Source of the DNA: Melioribacteraceae bacterium
GTDB taxonomy: Bacteria; Bacteroidota; Ignavibacteria; Ignavibacteriales; Melioribacteraceae
DNA length: 51,761 nt
Assembly: GCA_021647785.1 (NCBI GenBank)
Contig: JAKIUC010000032.1
Span: 1-51,761, forward strand
Reading direction: 5' to 3'
Position 1 is the first letter of the stretch. Each line of letters starts with the position of its first letter. The notes beneath the pieces are model-generated. The model saw only the letters and a list, made by a program, of their open reading frames with translations. It was not told where the DNA came from and searched no databases. Positions 1 to 8,406 of this stretch are shown here, piece after piece. The translations under genes and the position numbers were made by a program.

Positions 1-2
1 TT

Positions 3-218
3 ATTGAAGCGGAACATATTATTCTTGAAGATGAAAGTGAGCGTAGCTTTAACGGTACTTTACGTGATTACGAAATAGAAATTTTGCAAAAGCGTCTAAA
101 AGAATTGGAAGGGAATAGAACTGCAACAGCTAAATCATTAGGGGTTTCATTACGTTGGGTGCAAAATAAACTTAAAGAAATTTCGGAAGGGAATGATAAA
201 AATCGGGACAGAAAATAA
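3..218 (+). CDS. Sigma-54-dependent transcriptional activator, C-terminal fragment
   Basis: This is the 3' end of an open frame that enters from the left edge; 71 codons are visible before the stop. The last ~40 residues form a Fis-type helix-turn-helix (EIEILQKRLKELEGNRTATA, then AKSLGVSLRWVQNKLKEI), the usual C-terminus of NtrC-family activators that work with sigma-54. The receiver and AAA+ domains, if present, lie outside the window, so the signal it answers to is unknown. The kinase gene starts only 9 nt downstream, so the two are probably co-transcribed. Confidence 0.8.
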   Translation: MEAEHIILEDESERSFNGTLRDYEIEILQKRLKELEGNRTATAKSLGVSLRWVQNKLKEISEGNDKNRDRK

Positions 219-227
219 TTAATATTT

Positions 228-1778
228 ATGAATGATTTTAATCAAAAAATATTATTTAAAAAATTTGATGTAATTGAAATATTAAAAAAAGATGAACACA
301 CTGCTGTTTATCTTGCTCACCATATTTATCTCGATAAAAAAATAATCTTAAAAGTTCTTAACACAAAAACTATTGGTGAAAAATCAGTAATTAACAGATT
401 TAAAAGAGAAGCAAAAATACTTGCTCAGTTCGATAGTGAAAATATTATTAAGGTTTTAGATTTTGGTATGTTCGAAGAGTTCTTTTATATCTCGTTTGAA
501 TATTTCCCGAGTAAAAATCTTCGTGAAATAATTAAAGAGAATTTACTTAACGAAACTGAAAAAGAGAGAATAGTAATCCAATTTTTAAAAGGATTAAAAG
601 TTGCTCATGATAATAATATAATTCATAGAGATATTAAGCCGGAAAATATTCTAATAAATGAATTACTCGAAGTAAAAGTTGGCGATTTCGGACTTGCTGT
701 TTCAACTAATGAAAGTTTTGTTACAAGTAAATATTCGTTAGTGGGTACGCCAAGTTATATGTCGCCAGAGCAAGTTAGCGGCAGAGACCTCACATTCCAA
801 AGCGATTTATTTTCTGCTGGGATTGTAATTCTGGAATTATATTTAGGTTCTAATCCGTTTCTTGGGAAAGATATTAATCAATCGATTAATTTAATTACAA
901 AATTTAATGAAGAGAAAAACAAATTTGAAATGAGTGAAGTTCCTGAAAAAATTAGGAATGTAATTACAAATTTACTCAGGAGAAATCCGCAAAATAGATT
1001 TAAGAGTGTTGATGAAGCATTAAAAATATTTGGAGTTACTTTAGAGAGAGTGGTTTCACCGGTTTTGAGGAAATCGAAATCTCGGATTGGAAAAAGAATT
1101 GTACTTATGTTGTTAGCTGTTGTTTTTATTGGGATTTTTTATTTCCTCTTTTTAAGTGGAGAAAACAATTTAGAAAAATTGGAAACAGAAACTCAAAAAA
1201 TAAAACCTAACATTTCTGAGAAAATCATTGAAGTAAATGATACATTAATGAATGATACTACTCTATTAACTCCAAATGTTATTGCCGATTTAGGAACTGA
1301 TAATATAAAAACAGAAGTAGAGGTTAAAGTAAGTTCTGATAGAGATATAAAAAAGAAAGAGAAAGGGGAGTTGTTTATTGAGTGCTTTCCTTGGGCGGAA
1401 ATTTATATAAATAATCAAAAATTTGAAACAACACCAATTAAAAAGAATATTAAATTGCTCGAAGGAAAATATGAGCTAAAGTTAGTACATCCCGATTATC
1501 CAACTTTTGTTGATTCGATAAAAATATTACCAATGGAATTAACAAATATTATTGTGAAATTAGATACTCTGTTCGGATTTTTAGATTGCAAAGTTTTCCC
1601 TTGGGGAGAAATTTATCTTGATAACATTTATAAAGGTGAAACTCCACTTACCAAACCGTTAATTCTAAAACCTAAAAAATATTTTGTTGAGATAAGAAAT
1701 CCGCAGTTTAATTCAATAAAAAGGAATATAACAATTACAAAAGGAGATACCTTAAGACTGACTCAAAATTTTAATTGA
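228..1778 (+). CDS. Membrane Ser/Thr protein kinase with C-terminal PEGA domains
   Basis: A Hanks-type kinase domain fills residues ~10-270. Visible motifs are the ATP-binding Lys42 (ILKVL), Glu61, the catalytic loop HRDIKPEN with Asp135 and Asn140, the DFG at 153-155, and the activation/P+1 segment GTPSYMSPEQ. A single hydrophobic segment at ~291-309 anchors it. The exported part (~370-516) contains two related PEGA-like repeats, each with an F-P-W-(A/G)-E-I-Y motif. PEGA domains usually sit outside the cytoplasmic membrane and are thought to bind surface or envelope structures, so this kinase may report envelope state to the cytoplasm. It follows the sigma-54 activator by 9 nt, so the pair may form a signalling unit; that is inference. 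All catalytic residues are present, so it should be active. Confidence 0.9.
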   Translation: MNDFNQKILFKKFDVIEILKKDEHTAVYLAHHIYLDKKIILKVLNTKTIGEKSVINRFKREAKILAQFDSENIIKVLDFGMFEEFFYISFEYFPSKNLREIIKENLLNETEKERIVIQFLKGLKVAHDNNIIHRDIKPENILINELLEVKVGDFGLAVSTNESFVTSKYSLVGTPSYMSPEQVSGRDLTFQSDLFSAGIVILELYLGSNPFLGKDINQSINLITKFNEEKNKFEMSEVPEKIRNVITNLLRRNPQNRFKSVDEALKIFGVTLERVVSPVLRKSKSRIGKRIVLMLLAVVFIGIFYFLFLSGENNLEKLETETQKIKPNISEKIIEVNDTLMNDTTLLTPNVIADLGTDNIKTEVEVKVSSDRDIKKKEKGELFIECFPWAEIYINNQKFETTPIKKNIKLLEGKYELKLVHPDYPTFVDSIKILPMELTNIIVKLDTLFGFLDCKVFPWGEIYLDNIYKGETPLTKPLILKPKKYFVEIRNPQFNSIKRNITITKGDTLRLTQNFN

Positions 1779-1993
1779 TGCTAAGAGAAATTCAATTATA
1801 AATATTGGTACAATTTTTGGTTGTATATGTTTTTTGAAAGATTTAATATGATGAAACATTCATCCCAAAGAGCGGAATTCGCAATGACATAAGAATTATC
1901 CCGCAAAATAAGCGGGACAGGTAAACATATGAACAGAGTAGATGAAATTTCAACTTGAGATTATCAATTTATAAAATTTAAGGTGATTATAAA

Positions 1994-3301
1994 ATGAAAA
2001 AAATAATAATTACTAGTTTAATACTAATATCAAACATTCTATTTGCACAGGATGAATGGAGTTTGGTAGGTGATTTAGTATATCCGGTTGCAGGTGGAAA
2101 AGCCGTTTTTCTGGATAATGAAATTTATATTTCTGGAGGGTACTCTAAAGAAACACAAGGCAATGTTGATTGGATTCAAAAGTATAATCCTCCTCCTTAT
2201 TGGAGTAACGAAATAATATCAAGCATGAAAAGCAAGCGCTATGGGCATGTATCGGGCAATATAAATGGAAAATTAGTTTTTCTTGGAGGAGTAAAAGATA
2301 GCGGCATTATAAATATGAGTTTCGAGGAATTTAATATTTTTGAATCAGATACAACACAAATTGTAGCCTCAGATTCTAATTTTAATCGACTATTTGCAAC
2401 TGGAGTTTCGCACTTCAATTCGTACTATTTAATAGGGGGCAATTCATATTCAGATATAGATTCAAACACTCTCTCATACATTATTGAATATGATGTAACA
2501 AATGATTCAATCCTTTACAAATCTCAGAGAGATAGTATAAGCATCGAATTTCCTGAACAGCAAATGTCCGCAATTATTGGGGATTATATATTTGTTTTTG
2601 GTGGTGTGGCAAATGGTGTTTTGCAATCAATTCAAAGATTTAATGTTAAAACTAAAATGTTAGATACGTTGGATATTTCACTTCTCGAACCACGTGCTGG
2701 CGGAGTTGCAGTACGGAGAGGGAATAGTAATGATATTTATATAATTGGCGGATTTAATGAAGGTAACACAGCATTAAGTTCGGTTGAAACTTTTACTGTG
2801 GTTGGAGAAAATTATTCTATAAATTCTAGCAATGAATTACGTTTTGCAAGAACAAATTTAATGGCTGCTCAATATGGGTACGATGAATTATTTGTATTTG
2901 GCGGGTACGGTGCCAATGGTGAGGTTGTTAGTAGTATCGAAAAACTTGGGGATATGGTTTCTAACCAAAATGATGCAAACCAAATTCCAATATTATTTAA
3001 ATTGGAACAGAACTACCCAAATCCTTTTAATCCAAGCACTACAATAAAGTATTCAGTTCCTTCTGTTAAAACTCCCCTCTTGGGAGGGGTTGGGGGTGGG
3101 TTCGTAACATTAAAAGTTTACAATATTCTCGGGATGGAGGTAGCGACACTTGTAAACTCAGAGCAAGAACCGGGAAATTATTCAGTAGAATTTGATGCTT
3201 CTAATTTGCCAAGTGGAGTTTATTTCTACAGATTGCAAGTGGTTGCTTCAGAAGGTACTGCAACCATTATTAAAACAAAAAAAATGACAGTTCTTAAATA
3301 G
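1994..3301 (+). CDS. Secreted kelch-repeat protein with T9SS sorting domain
   Basis: A signal peptide (residues 1-19, ending LFAQ) is followed by about six kelch-like blades, each with a double Gly (YISGGYS, VFLGGVK, YLIGGNS, FVFGGVA, YIIGGFN, FVFGGYG), spanning ~30-320. That predicts a beta-propeller. From ~336 comes a type A T9SS sorting domain ([20 protein letters not shown]), ending KKMTVLK. The protein should be exported by Sec, carried through the outer membrane by T9SS and released or attached to the surface. The sorting domain is interrupted in frame by a GC-rich palindrome coding for [11 protein letters not shown] (see 3068-3102). The next gene starts 3 nt after the stop, so the two are likely co-transcribed. 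The ligand of the propeller is not predictable. Confidence 0.88.
   Translation: MKKIIITSLILISNILFAQDEWSLVGDLVYPVAGGKAVFLDNEIYISGGYSKETQGNVDWIQKYNPPPYWSNEIISSMKSKRYGHVSGNINGKLVFLGGVKDSGIINMSFEEFNIFESDTTQIVASDSNFNRLFATGVSHFNSYYLIGGNSYSDIDSNTLSYIIEYDVTNDSILYKSQRDSISIEFPEQQMSAIIGDYIFVFGGVANGVLQSIQRFNVKTKMLDTLDISLLEPRAGGVAVRRGNSNDIYIIGGFNEGNTALSSVETFTVVGENYSINSSNELRFARTNLMAAQYGYDELFVFGGYGANGEVVSSIEKLGDMVSNQNDANQIPILFKLEQNYPNPFNPSTTIKYSVPSVKTPLLGGVGGGFVTLKVYNILGMEVATLVNSEQEPGNYSVEFDASNLPSGVYFYRLQVVASEGTATIIKTKKMTVLK
3068..3102 (+). repeat. GC-rich palindromic element inside a T9SS sorting domain (copy 1)
   Basis: A ~34-bp element with a perfect CCCCTC/GAGGGG hairpin core (ACTCCCCTCTTGGGAGGGG) followed by TTGGGGGTGGGTT. 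It is read in frame as [10 protein letters not shown]. Near-identical copies lie at 8148, 15491 and 43894, each at the same point of a sorting domain. Its composition differs sharply from the AT-rich surroundings. Confidence 0.85.
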
Positions 3302-3304
3302 CTT

Positions 3305-4141
3305 ATGAAAAAATTGATAGTAACATCTATATTTTTGCTTCTTTTTACTGCCGATATTTTCGGACAGAATAAAGCTGATTTAGAAAAGTTAAATAGAGAA
3401 TTTCAGCTATTCAATTATTCAAAAGTTATTTCTCTTGCGGATGGTTTTATTGCAGATAAAGGGGAGTATTCCGAGAATGAATTGATAGAAATTTATTTGC
3501 TGAAAGGGATTTCGCACTATTCGCTTGGTGAATCGGAATTAGTGAAATCCAGCTTTTTTGAAATTCTGAACTTCGACAACAATTACAAAATAAATCCAAG
3601 CCAAGTTTCACCAAAAATTATCAGAGAATTTGAAAAATTAAGATTAGAATATGAGCGAGCAAACATCAAAACAGAATTTAGCTCGGTTGTAAAAACTGAT
3701 ACACTTTATAAAGTAGATACGTTATTACTAAAACCAAATAATAAGCTATACTCTGAAACAGTTATTCGCTCAATGGCTTTCCCCGGTTGGGGGCATTTGT
3801 ATTCTGGAAATAAAACAAAGGGTTTGATTTTAACCGCAGCAAATAGTATCACTTTAGGTTCTATGTTATATTTTATTTACGATACTAATCAGAAAAAGAG
3901 TAGTTATTTAAATGAAATAGACCCAGCTCTTATCGATAAAAAATATAACGCTTTTAACACTTCATATAAAATTAGAAACGGATTAATTGCTGCTTATGCA
4001 TTACTTTGGATTTACACCCAAATTGATATTCTCTTCATTTCAGAAATTCCATTTGTTCCAGTGATTAATACATCGGCGTTGAACAATTCTACAAATTCAT
4101 TTCCAACTGATATTCAATTCACAATGCAATTTCAACTATAA
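3305..4141 (+). CDS. Exported TPR-like protein with two C-terminal membrane segments
   Basis: A signal peptide (residues 1-20, ending IFGQ) is followed by a helical stretch (~25-115) with TPR-like spacing (FNYSKVISLADGF, then IYLLKGISHYSLGESELVKS). After a linker with repeated Asp-Thr-Leu, a Pro-Gly-Trp-Gly motif (AFPGWGHLYSGNKTKGL, ~155-172) leads into two hydrophobic segments (~172-192 and ~223-243). This PGWG-plus-Lys-Gly arrangement resembles the DUF5683 type of Bacteroidota membrane proteins; that match is by eye and its function is unknown. It lacks a T9SS domain, so it probably stays in the envelope. It starts 3 nt after the kelch gene, suggesting a shared transcript. Confidence 0.7.
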   Translation: MKKLIVTSIFLLLFTADIFGQNKADLEKLNREFQLFNYSKVISLADGFIADKGEYSENELIEIYLLKGISHYSLGESELVKSSFFEILNFDNNYKINPSQVSPKIIREFEKLRLEYERANIKTEFSSVVKTDTLYKVDTLLLKPNNKLYSETVIRSMAFPGWGHLYSGNKTKGLILTAANSITLGSMLYFIYDTNQKKSSYLNEIDPALIDKKYNAFNTSYKIRNGLIAAYALLWIYTQIDILFISEIPFVPVINTSALNNSTNSFPTDIQFTMQFQL

Positions 4142-4518
4142 TTTACTACGCAAAATTTGCGCGAACGTGCATAATATGCATTGTAAAAATGAGGAATAAT
4201 TTACATTCCAATTTTAGAGTTCTAAATTTCTTCCTAAAAAAGGGTAAAAATAAATCTCAAGTTTTTTCTATTTGTGGCACTCTATTTGAAAACAAGAGTA
4301 TTGTGTTTTAAATATACTTTTGATTAGTGTCCGTTAAGTATATAATTATGTACATTCTCTGAACTCACCCCTCTCTTGAAAAGAGAGGGGCTTTTACTCC
4401 CTCTCCCTTTGGGAGAGGGTTGTCCAAAGGACTCCTTTGGAGGGGTGAGGGGTTACTACATAATGGACACGACAATAGATGCAATATTTTAAATTCAAAC
4501 AATAAACAGAGGTCTATC
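4142..4518. other. Gene-free spacer with a composite palindromic element
   Basis: No gene was found. An open frame runs in from 4420 into the next gene, but its first ~100 nt lie in repeat sequence and no ribosome-binding site precedes it. The middle part holds the element described at 4325-4477. The left part (4142-4324) is AT-rich with nothing recognisable. Confidence 0.7.
4325..4477. repeat. Composite palindromic element with shared ends (MITE-like)
   Basis: The left end, TAGTGTCCGTTAAGTATATA, and the right end, read in reverse as TATTGTCGTGTCCATTATGT, are imperfect inverted repeats. Between them is an ~85-bp GC-rich core with two strong hairpins, CCCCTCTCTTGAAAAGAGAG and CCCTCTCCCTTTGGGAGAGG. 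The same core is present at ~51180-51270 on the opposite strand, beside a near-identical left-end sequence. There is no coding capacity, so this could be a non-autonomous mobile element or nested repeats. Confidence 0.7.
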
Positions 4519-6612
4519 ATGATGAAAAGAATTACGATTTTAGTTTCACTATTTTTATTAAATACAATACTGCTTTGGGGAAATGGAGTTGGAATTATTG
4601 ATTCAGAAAACCCTACTCTTCTTAAATTGATTTCATCAGAAGTTACTGTTGATATTGAAAATCAAGTTGCAATAATTACATCGCAACAAACATTTTTGAA
4701 TGATTTTGGTAGTGCAGCAAAATTTAAATATGCCTTCCCTTTACCGGAAGGAGCCAGTGCTATTGAACTTAAGTGGTACAAAAATGGAGTTTGGGAAACA
4801 GCAATTATTTCGGTAGAGCCGCAAGATACTACTTTACCAGGCGGAAGCGGAGGTGGAACTGTCGCTTATAATTTAACAGAATATCTTGGCTTAACACCAC
4901 TATATTTTAATTTTGATGATGAACTTCTTGCAGATTCTCTAATCACTATTGAACTAAAATATGTTCAACTTCTTGATTACGATTTTGGAAATGTCTTTTT
5001 TGAATATCCAAATAATTATCAACTGTTGCAAAATTCATCAATTGAAGAACAAAGTTTTCAATTTAATCTAACCTCTTCTCGTACTATTGTAGATGTTCAA
5101 TTCTTAAGTCATACAAACCAAACAATTACTAATAATGGAACAAACGCAAGCATTACTTATCAAGTAAATGAATTAGCTGCGGATAGAGATTACAGAGTAC
5201 TTTACTCACTTAGCACTGATGAGTTTGGTCTATTTGGGTTCAGCACAATGTTGGCGGATTCATTGGTCTTTGATAGTGAAGATGGGACAGGATTTTTTAC
5301 ATTTGTTGCAGAACCAAATCCGGAGAATGGTACTGATATTATAGATAAAGTATTTACACTAATTATCGATAAATCGGGGAGTATGAGTGGTAATAAAATT
5401 GTTCAAGCTCGGAGTGCTGCTGAGTTTATTGTTAATAACTTAAATGAGGGCGATATATTTAACATTGTTGATTTTTCAACATCAGTATTTAGTTTTAGGA
5501 AGACTCATGTTGCAAATACTATTGAAAATAGAGATGCAGCCATAAGTTATATTGCTTCTATAAATGCAGAAGGATGGACAAATATTTCTGATGCTTTAAC
5601 TACTTCTATTTCTCAATTCTCGAATAACAATTCCACAGCAAACATTATTATTTTCTTTACTGATGGTCAGGCTACTCGAGGTACTACTGATACTGATGGT
5701 ATTCTTAACTTAGTAGAAGCAGAAATAGCAGAGAACGAAACAGACATTACATTATTTACTTTTGGAATTGGTACTGGAGCGAATAGACAACTATTAACTC
5801 GCTTAGCAAATGAGAATAGTGGAATATCAGAGTTTTTAGATGATGATGAAGTAGAAGAAGTGATAACAGAGTTTTATTTGAAAATTAAAAGTCCGGTATT
5901 GCTTGATACAGAGATAAGTTTTTCATCAAATAATATAAAAGAGATTTATCCAAATCCTCTACCAAGTTTATATAAAGGACAACAAATGATAGTCAGTGGT
6001 AGATACTCAGCAGCATCCGAAACAATAATTACATTAAAGGGAAATGCTTTTGGAAAACCTGTTGAATATAATTACACACTAAATCTCTCCGATAGCTCAA
6101 TAGCGAGATATCAGTTTCTGCCAAAGATTTGGGCAAAGCAAAAAATTGAATATTTAATGGTGCAATTCTATAGCCTTGCACCTAATTCTATTGAAGCAGA
6201 TGCAATAAAAGAGCAGATTTTAACATTGAGCCTTGCTTATGGAATTATTACAGAATTTACAAGTTTTGAAGATGTAGTAGCTGGGGTTGAAGAAGAAGCA
6301 TTGTTAACAGAAGAAGAATTGATTGTAGAAGATTTTACGATTTTAGGAAATTATCCGAACCCATTTAATCCATCAACAAAAATTAGTTTCTCTGTAGGGT
6401 TAGAATTTTATGATGTTGTAACAATTAAAATATATAATTCTATTGGTCAATTAGTACGAGTTTTAACCTTAACTGTAAATGGAAAGGGAGTCTATGAAGT
6501 AGTATGGGATGGCTTAATGCAGAATGGAGATGTAGCCTCTTCAGATGTTTACATCTATACAGTTGACTTTGGAAACAGAATCCTTGCAGGCAAAATGCTG
6601 TTGCTAAAATAA
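4519..6612 (+). CDS. VIT/von Willebrand A domain protein with T9SS sorting domain
   Basis: The start at 4519 (ATGATG) is chosen because AGAGG lies 6 nt upstream and a signal peptide follows directly; the longer frame upstream runs through repeat DNA. A VIT-like domain (~25-150, with VTVDIENQVAIITSQQTF and FKYAFPLPEGAS) precedes a von Willebrand A domain (~275-460) with an intact MIDAS: DKSGSMS starting at Asp284, then WTNIS and FFTDGQ. The C-terminus (~607-697) is a T9SS sorting domain ([14 protein letters not shown]). It is a probable cell-surface metal-dependent adhesion or protein-interaction factor. A second protein of the same architecture lies at 8407-10485. The gene tail is echoed downstream (6691-6712). 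Confidence 0.88.
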   Translation: MMKRITILVSLFLLNTILLWGNGVGIIDSENPTLLKLISSEVTVDIENQVAIITSQQTFLNDFGSAAKFKYAFPLPEGASAIELKWYKNGVWETAIISVEPQDTTLPGGSGGGTVAYNLTEYLGLTPLYFNFDDELLADSLITIELKYVQLLDYDFGNVFFEYPNNYQLLQNSSIEEQSFQFNLTSSRTIVDVQFLSHTNQTITNNGTNASITYQVNELAADRDYRVLYSLSTDEFGLFGFSTMLADSLVFDSEDGTGFFTFVAEPNPENGTDIIDKVFTLIIDKSGSMSGNKIVQARSAAEFIVNNLNEGDIFNIVDFSTSVFSFRKTHVANTIENRDAAISYIASINAEGWTNISDALTTSISQFSNNNSTANIIIFFTDGQATRGTTDTDGILNLVEAEIAENETDITLFTFGIGTGANRQLLTRLANENSGISEFLDDDEVEEVITEFYLKIKSPVLLDTEISFSSNNIKEIYPNPLPSLYKGQQMIVSGRYSAASETIITLKGNAFGKPVEYNYTLNLSDSSIARYQFLPKIWAKQKIEYLMVQFYSLAPNSIEADAIKEQILTLSLAYGIITEFTSFEDVVAGVEEEALLTEEELIVEDFTILGNYPNPFNPSTKISFSVGLEFYDVVTIKIYNSIGQLVRVLTLTVNGKGVYEVVWDGLMQNGDVASSDVYIYTVDFGNRILAGKMLLLK

Positions 6613-6800
6613 AGTACACGAAGTGTGCGTTTATTTTAGAACAGTCCCGTTCGCGTCTTTTGCGTCTCGCTCCCGTTGCGGGATTGCGGGGCTGCTGCTA
6701 AAATAAAGTACACAGAGTGTTTATTTATTTTGGTACACTCCCGCCTGCCTGCCCCGTTGTTTTTGCGGGGTCCCGATTTCTTTCGGGGTACACGGTGGAT
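6595..6800. repeat. Hairpin array with echoed gene end after the VIT/VWA gene
   Basis: The gene's last codons plus the following bases (GCTGTTGCTAAAATAAAGTA at ~6597) recur as GCTGCTGCTAAAATAAAGTA at ~6691. Around them lie hairpin-forming stretches (AAATAAA with TTTATTT arms around GTACACGAAGTGTGC; CCCGTTGCGGG; CCCCGTTGTTTTTGCGGGG). The first hairpin overlaps the stop codon and could act as a terminator. Confidence 0.65.
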
Positions 6801-6853
6801 ATTAATTAAATAAGAAATATTTAATTTGTGTATAAATATTTATAGGGAAACAA

Positions 6854-8389
6854 ATGAAGTTATATAATAGTGTTCTGAAAACTCTCACTGGACTACTGTT
6901 CGTAAGTTCAACATTATTTGCACAATTAGAACTTTCAGTTTATACTGATAAAGATAGTTATCAGTATGGTGAGCAGATTGAATTATTTTGCAAAGTAACA
7001 AATAATGCAGATACAACATTTCAGTTTTTTGCTAGTTATTATCAGACTTGCCAAGCAGAATTTTCATTTAATGATTTTAATTCTTGGGAACACACAATAT
7101 GTCTGGCTACTACGGAACTCCTTACGTTTAAGCCCCACTCATCAAAAATATATAGTTGGAAAATTGACCCTGTTGAATATGGCTTGCCAAATAATGAGGG
7201 GAATCAAATGATAATTGGAAAGTACTATTTCGGTTTGGTTGATACCATCTACATAAATGCGCCTCAATATTTAGGGGGCAGACTTAGTGTTGGTTTCCTT
7301 CCCGCAAATTCAGATTCAGTGCAATCAATAAAAGATAGCCTAAATGTAACAGTTCTCAATCATTCTGATTATGGAACAACAATAAGTGAGACGTGGCAGA
7401 TTGAAGGTTTTCAAATTGATTCAATCATAACTTATTTTCAAATTGATTCAATTCTAACTTATGTGGAGAAGGCTTTGTTAGTGGGGTATGATAAAATCAT
7501 TGATGAAGACCCGTTTGAGTATTACCCGCTTGATATTGGCAATTACTGGGAATATGATGTTCGTAGTGGGCCAGACCCTTATCATACTGAGTATAGGTAT
7601 TCATACTGGGTTGAAGTAGTTGGGGATACAATTCTAAATAATGGTAAGACCTATAAGATTTTGCTAAAGGGATACTTTAACGATTCTTCCACGGAGAAAA
7701 TATTTGAAAGAATTGATTCTTCAACATCTTCAGTTTTTAGATTTGAAAATGAAAGAGAATATAAAATAGACAGTTTGGCATGTTCTGAAAAAGATACAAT
7801 TCTTAGTTCAAGATATTCCGAAGGCAATAATGGTACATATTGTAAAGAAATAAGAGAAAAAGAAGTTTTCGGCAAAACATTAAGAGTAAAACATTTAGAT
7901 AATTTCGTATATATTCCAAATACCGAATATGAATTAGCTAATGGAATAGGACTTATTGCAAATTATTCTTGGGAAATGGGAAGTAATGAAGAGTATTTAC
8001 AATATGCTAGAATAAAGGGCAAAGAATATGGAACTCGTGTTGATGTTGAGATGATAGAATCTATCCCCAAAAAATTCTCACTTTCCCAAAACTACCCAAA
8101 CCCTTTTAACCCAAGCACAACAATAAAATATTCAATTCCATCGGTTCAAACTCCCCTCTTGGGAGGGGTTGGGGGTGGGTTAGTTACATTAAAAGTTTAC
8201 GACATTCTTGGACGTGAAGTAGCAACCCTTGTAAACAAAGAACAAAAGCCCGGCAATTACGAAGTACAGTTTTCCGCCAGTAGCGGAGCAAACTCCGCCC
8301 GTGGCGGATTAACAACTGGAGTTTATTTTTACAGATTGCATACTTCAACTGGTTTTATAGAAAGTAGAAAAATGGTTTTAATCAAATAA
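6854..8389 (+). CDS. Secreted protein of unknown function with T9SS sorting domain
   Basis: A signal peptide (~1-23, ending LFAQ) is followed by a beta-rich domain (LSVYTDKDSYQYGEQIELFC, ~26-150) resembling the BsuPI-like/Ig-like folds of secreted Bacteroidota proteins. A short internal duplication follows (QIDSIITYF then QIDSILTYV, ~181-196). The region YYPLDIGNYWEYDV (~224) to ~395 is a domain often seen in Ignavibacteria surface proteins; its function is not known to me. The T9SS sorting domain (~405-511) carries two palindromic insertions, one coding [11 protein letters not shown] and one coding SGANSARGG. It should be secreted; no enzyme motif is visible. Confidence 0.8.
   Translation: MKLYNSVLKTLTGLLFVSSTLFAQLELSVYTDKDSYQYGEQIELFCKVTNNADTTFQFFASYYQTCQAEFSFNDFNSWEHTICLATTELLTFKPHSSKIYSWKIDPVEYGLPNNEGNQMIIGKYYFGLVDTIYINAPQYLGGRLSVGFLPANSDSVQSIKDSLNVTVLNHSDYGTTISETWQIEGFQIDSIITYFQIDSILTYVEKALLVGYDKIIDEDPFEYYPLDIGNYWEYDVRSGPDPYHTEYRYSYWVEVVGDTILNNGKTYKILLKGYFNDSSTEKIFERIDSSTSSVFRFENEREYKIDSLACSEKDTILSSRYSEGNNGTYCKEIREKEVFGKTLRVKHLDNFVYIPNTEYELANGIGLIANYSWEMGSNEEYLQYARIKGKEYGTRVDVEMIESIPKKFSLSQNYPNPFNPSTTIKYSIPSVQTPLLGGVGGGLVTLKVYDILGREVATLVNKEQKPGNYEVQFSASSGANSARGGLTTGVYFYRLHTSTGFIESRKMVLIK
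8148..8181 (+). repeat. GC-rich palindromic element inside a T9SS sorting domain (copy 2)
   Basis: Same sequence as at 3068-3102 (hairpin core CTCCCCTCTTGGGAGGGG) and the same site, between SIPSV and VTLKVYDILG of the sorting domain, read in frame as [12 protein letters not shown]. Confidence 0.85.
8273..8308 (+). repeat. Nested palindrome in the second loop of a T9SS sorting domain
   Basis: Outer arms TCCGCC (8273-8278) and GGCGGA (8303-8308) enclose inner arms GCGGAG (8283-8288) and CTCCGC (8293-8298). The insertion is in frame and codes SASSGANSARGG where other copies of the domain have about six residues (e.g. DASNLPSG). Related TCCGCC/GGCGGA sequence occurs at the same loop at ~13188 and ~44019. 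Confidence 0.7.
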
Positions 8390-8406
8390 TAGCGAGAGGC
8401 AAAAAA

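Noticed and set aside
4420-4518. Longer start for the VIT/VWA gene giving 33 extra residues
   Set aside because: The extra codons lie in palindromic repeat DNA, the protein would then lack an N-terminal signal peptide, and a good ribosome-binding site precedes 4519.
7651-7875. Minus-strand open frame under the unknown T9SS gene
   Set aside because: It is a shadow of the coding strand, with no ribosome-binding site or family resemblance. Similar antisense frames elsewhere (e.g. 26831-27199, 38841-39128) were dropped for the same reason.
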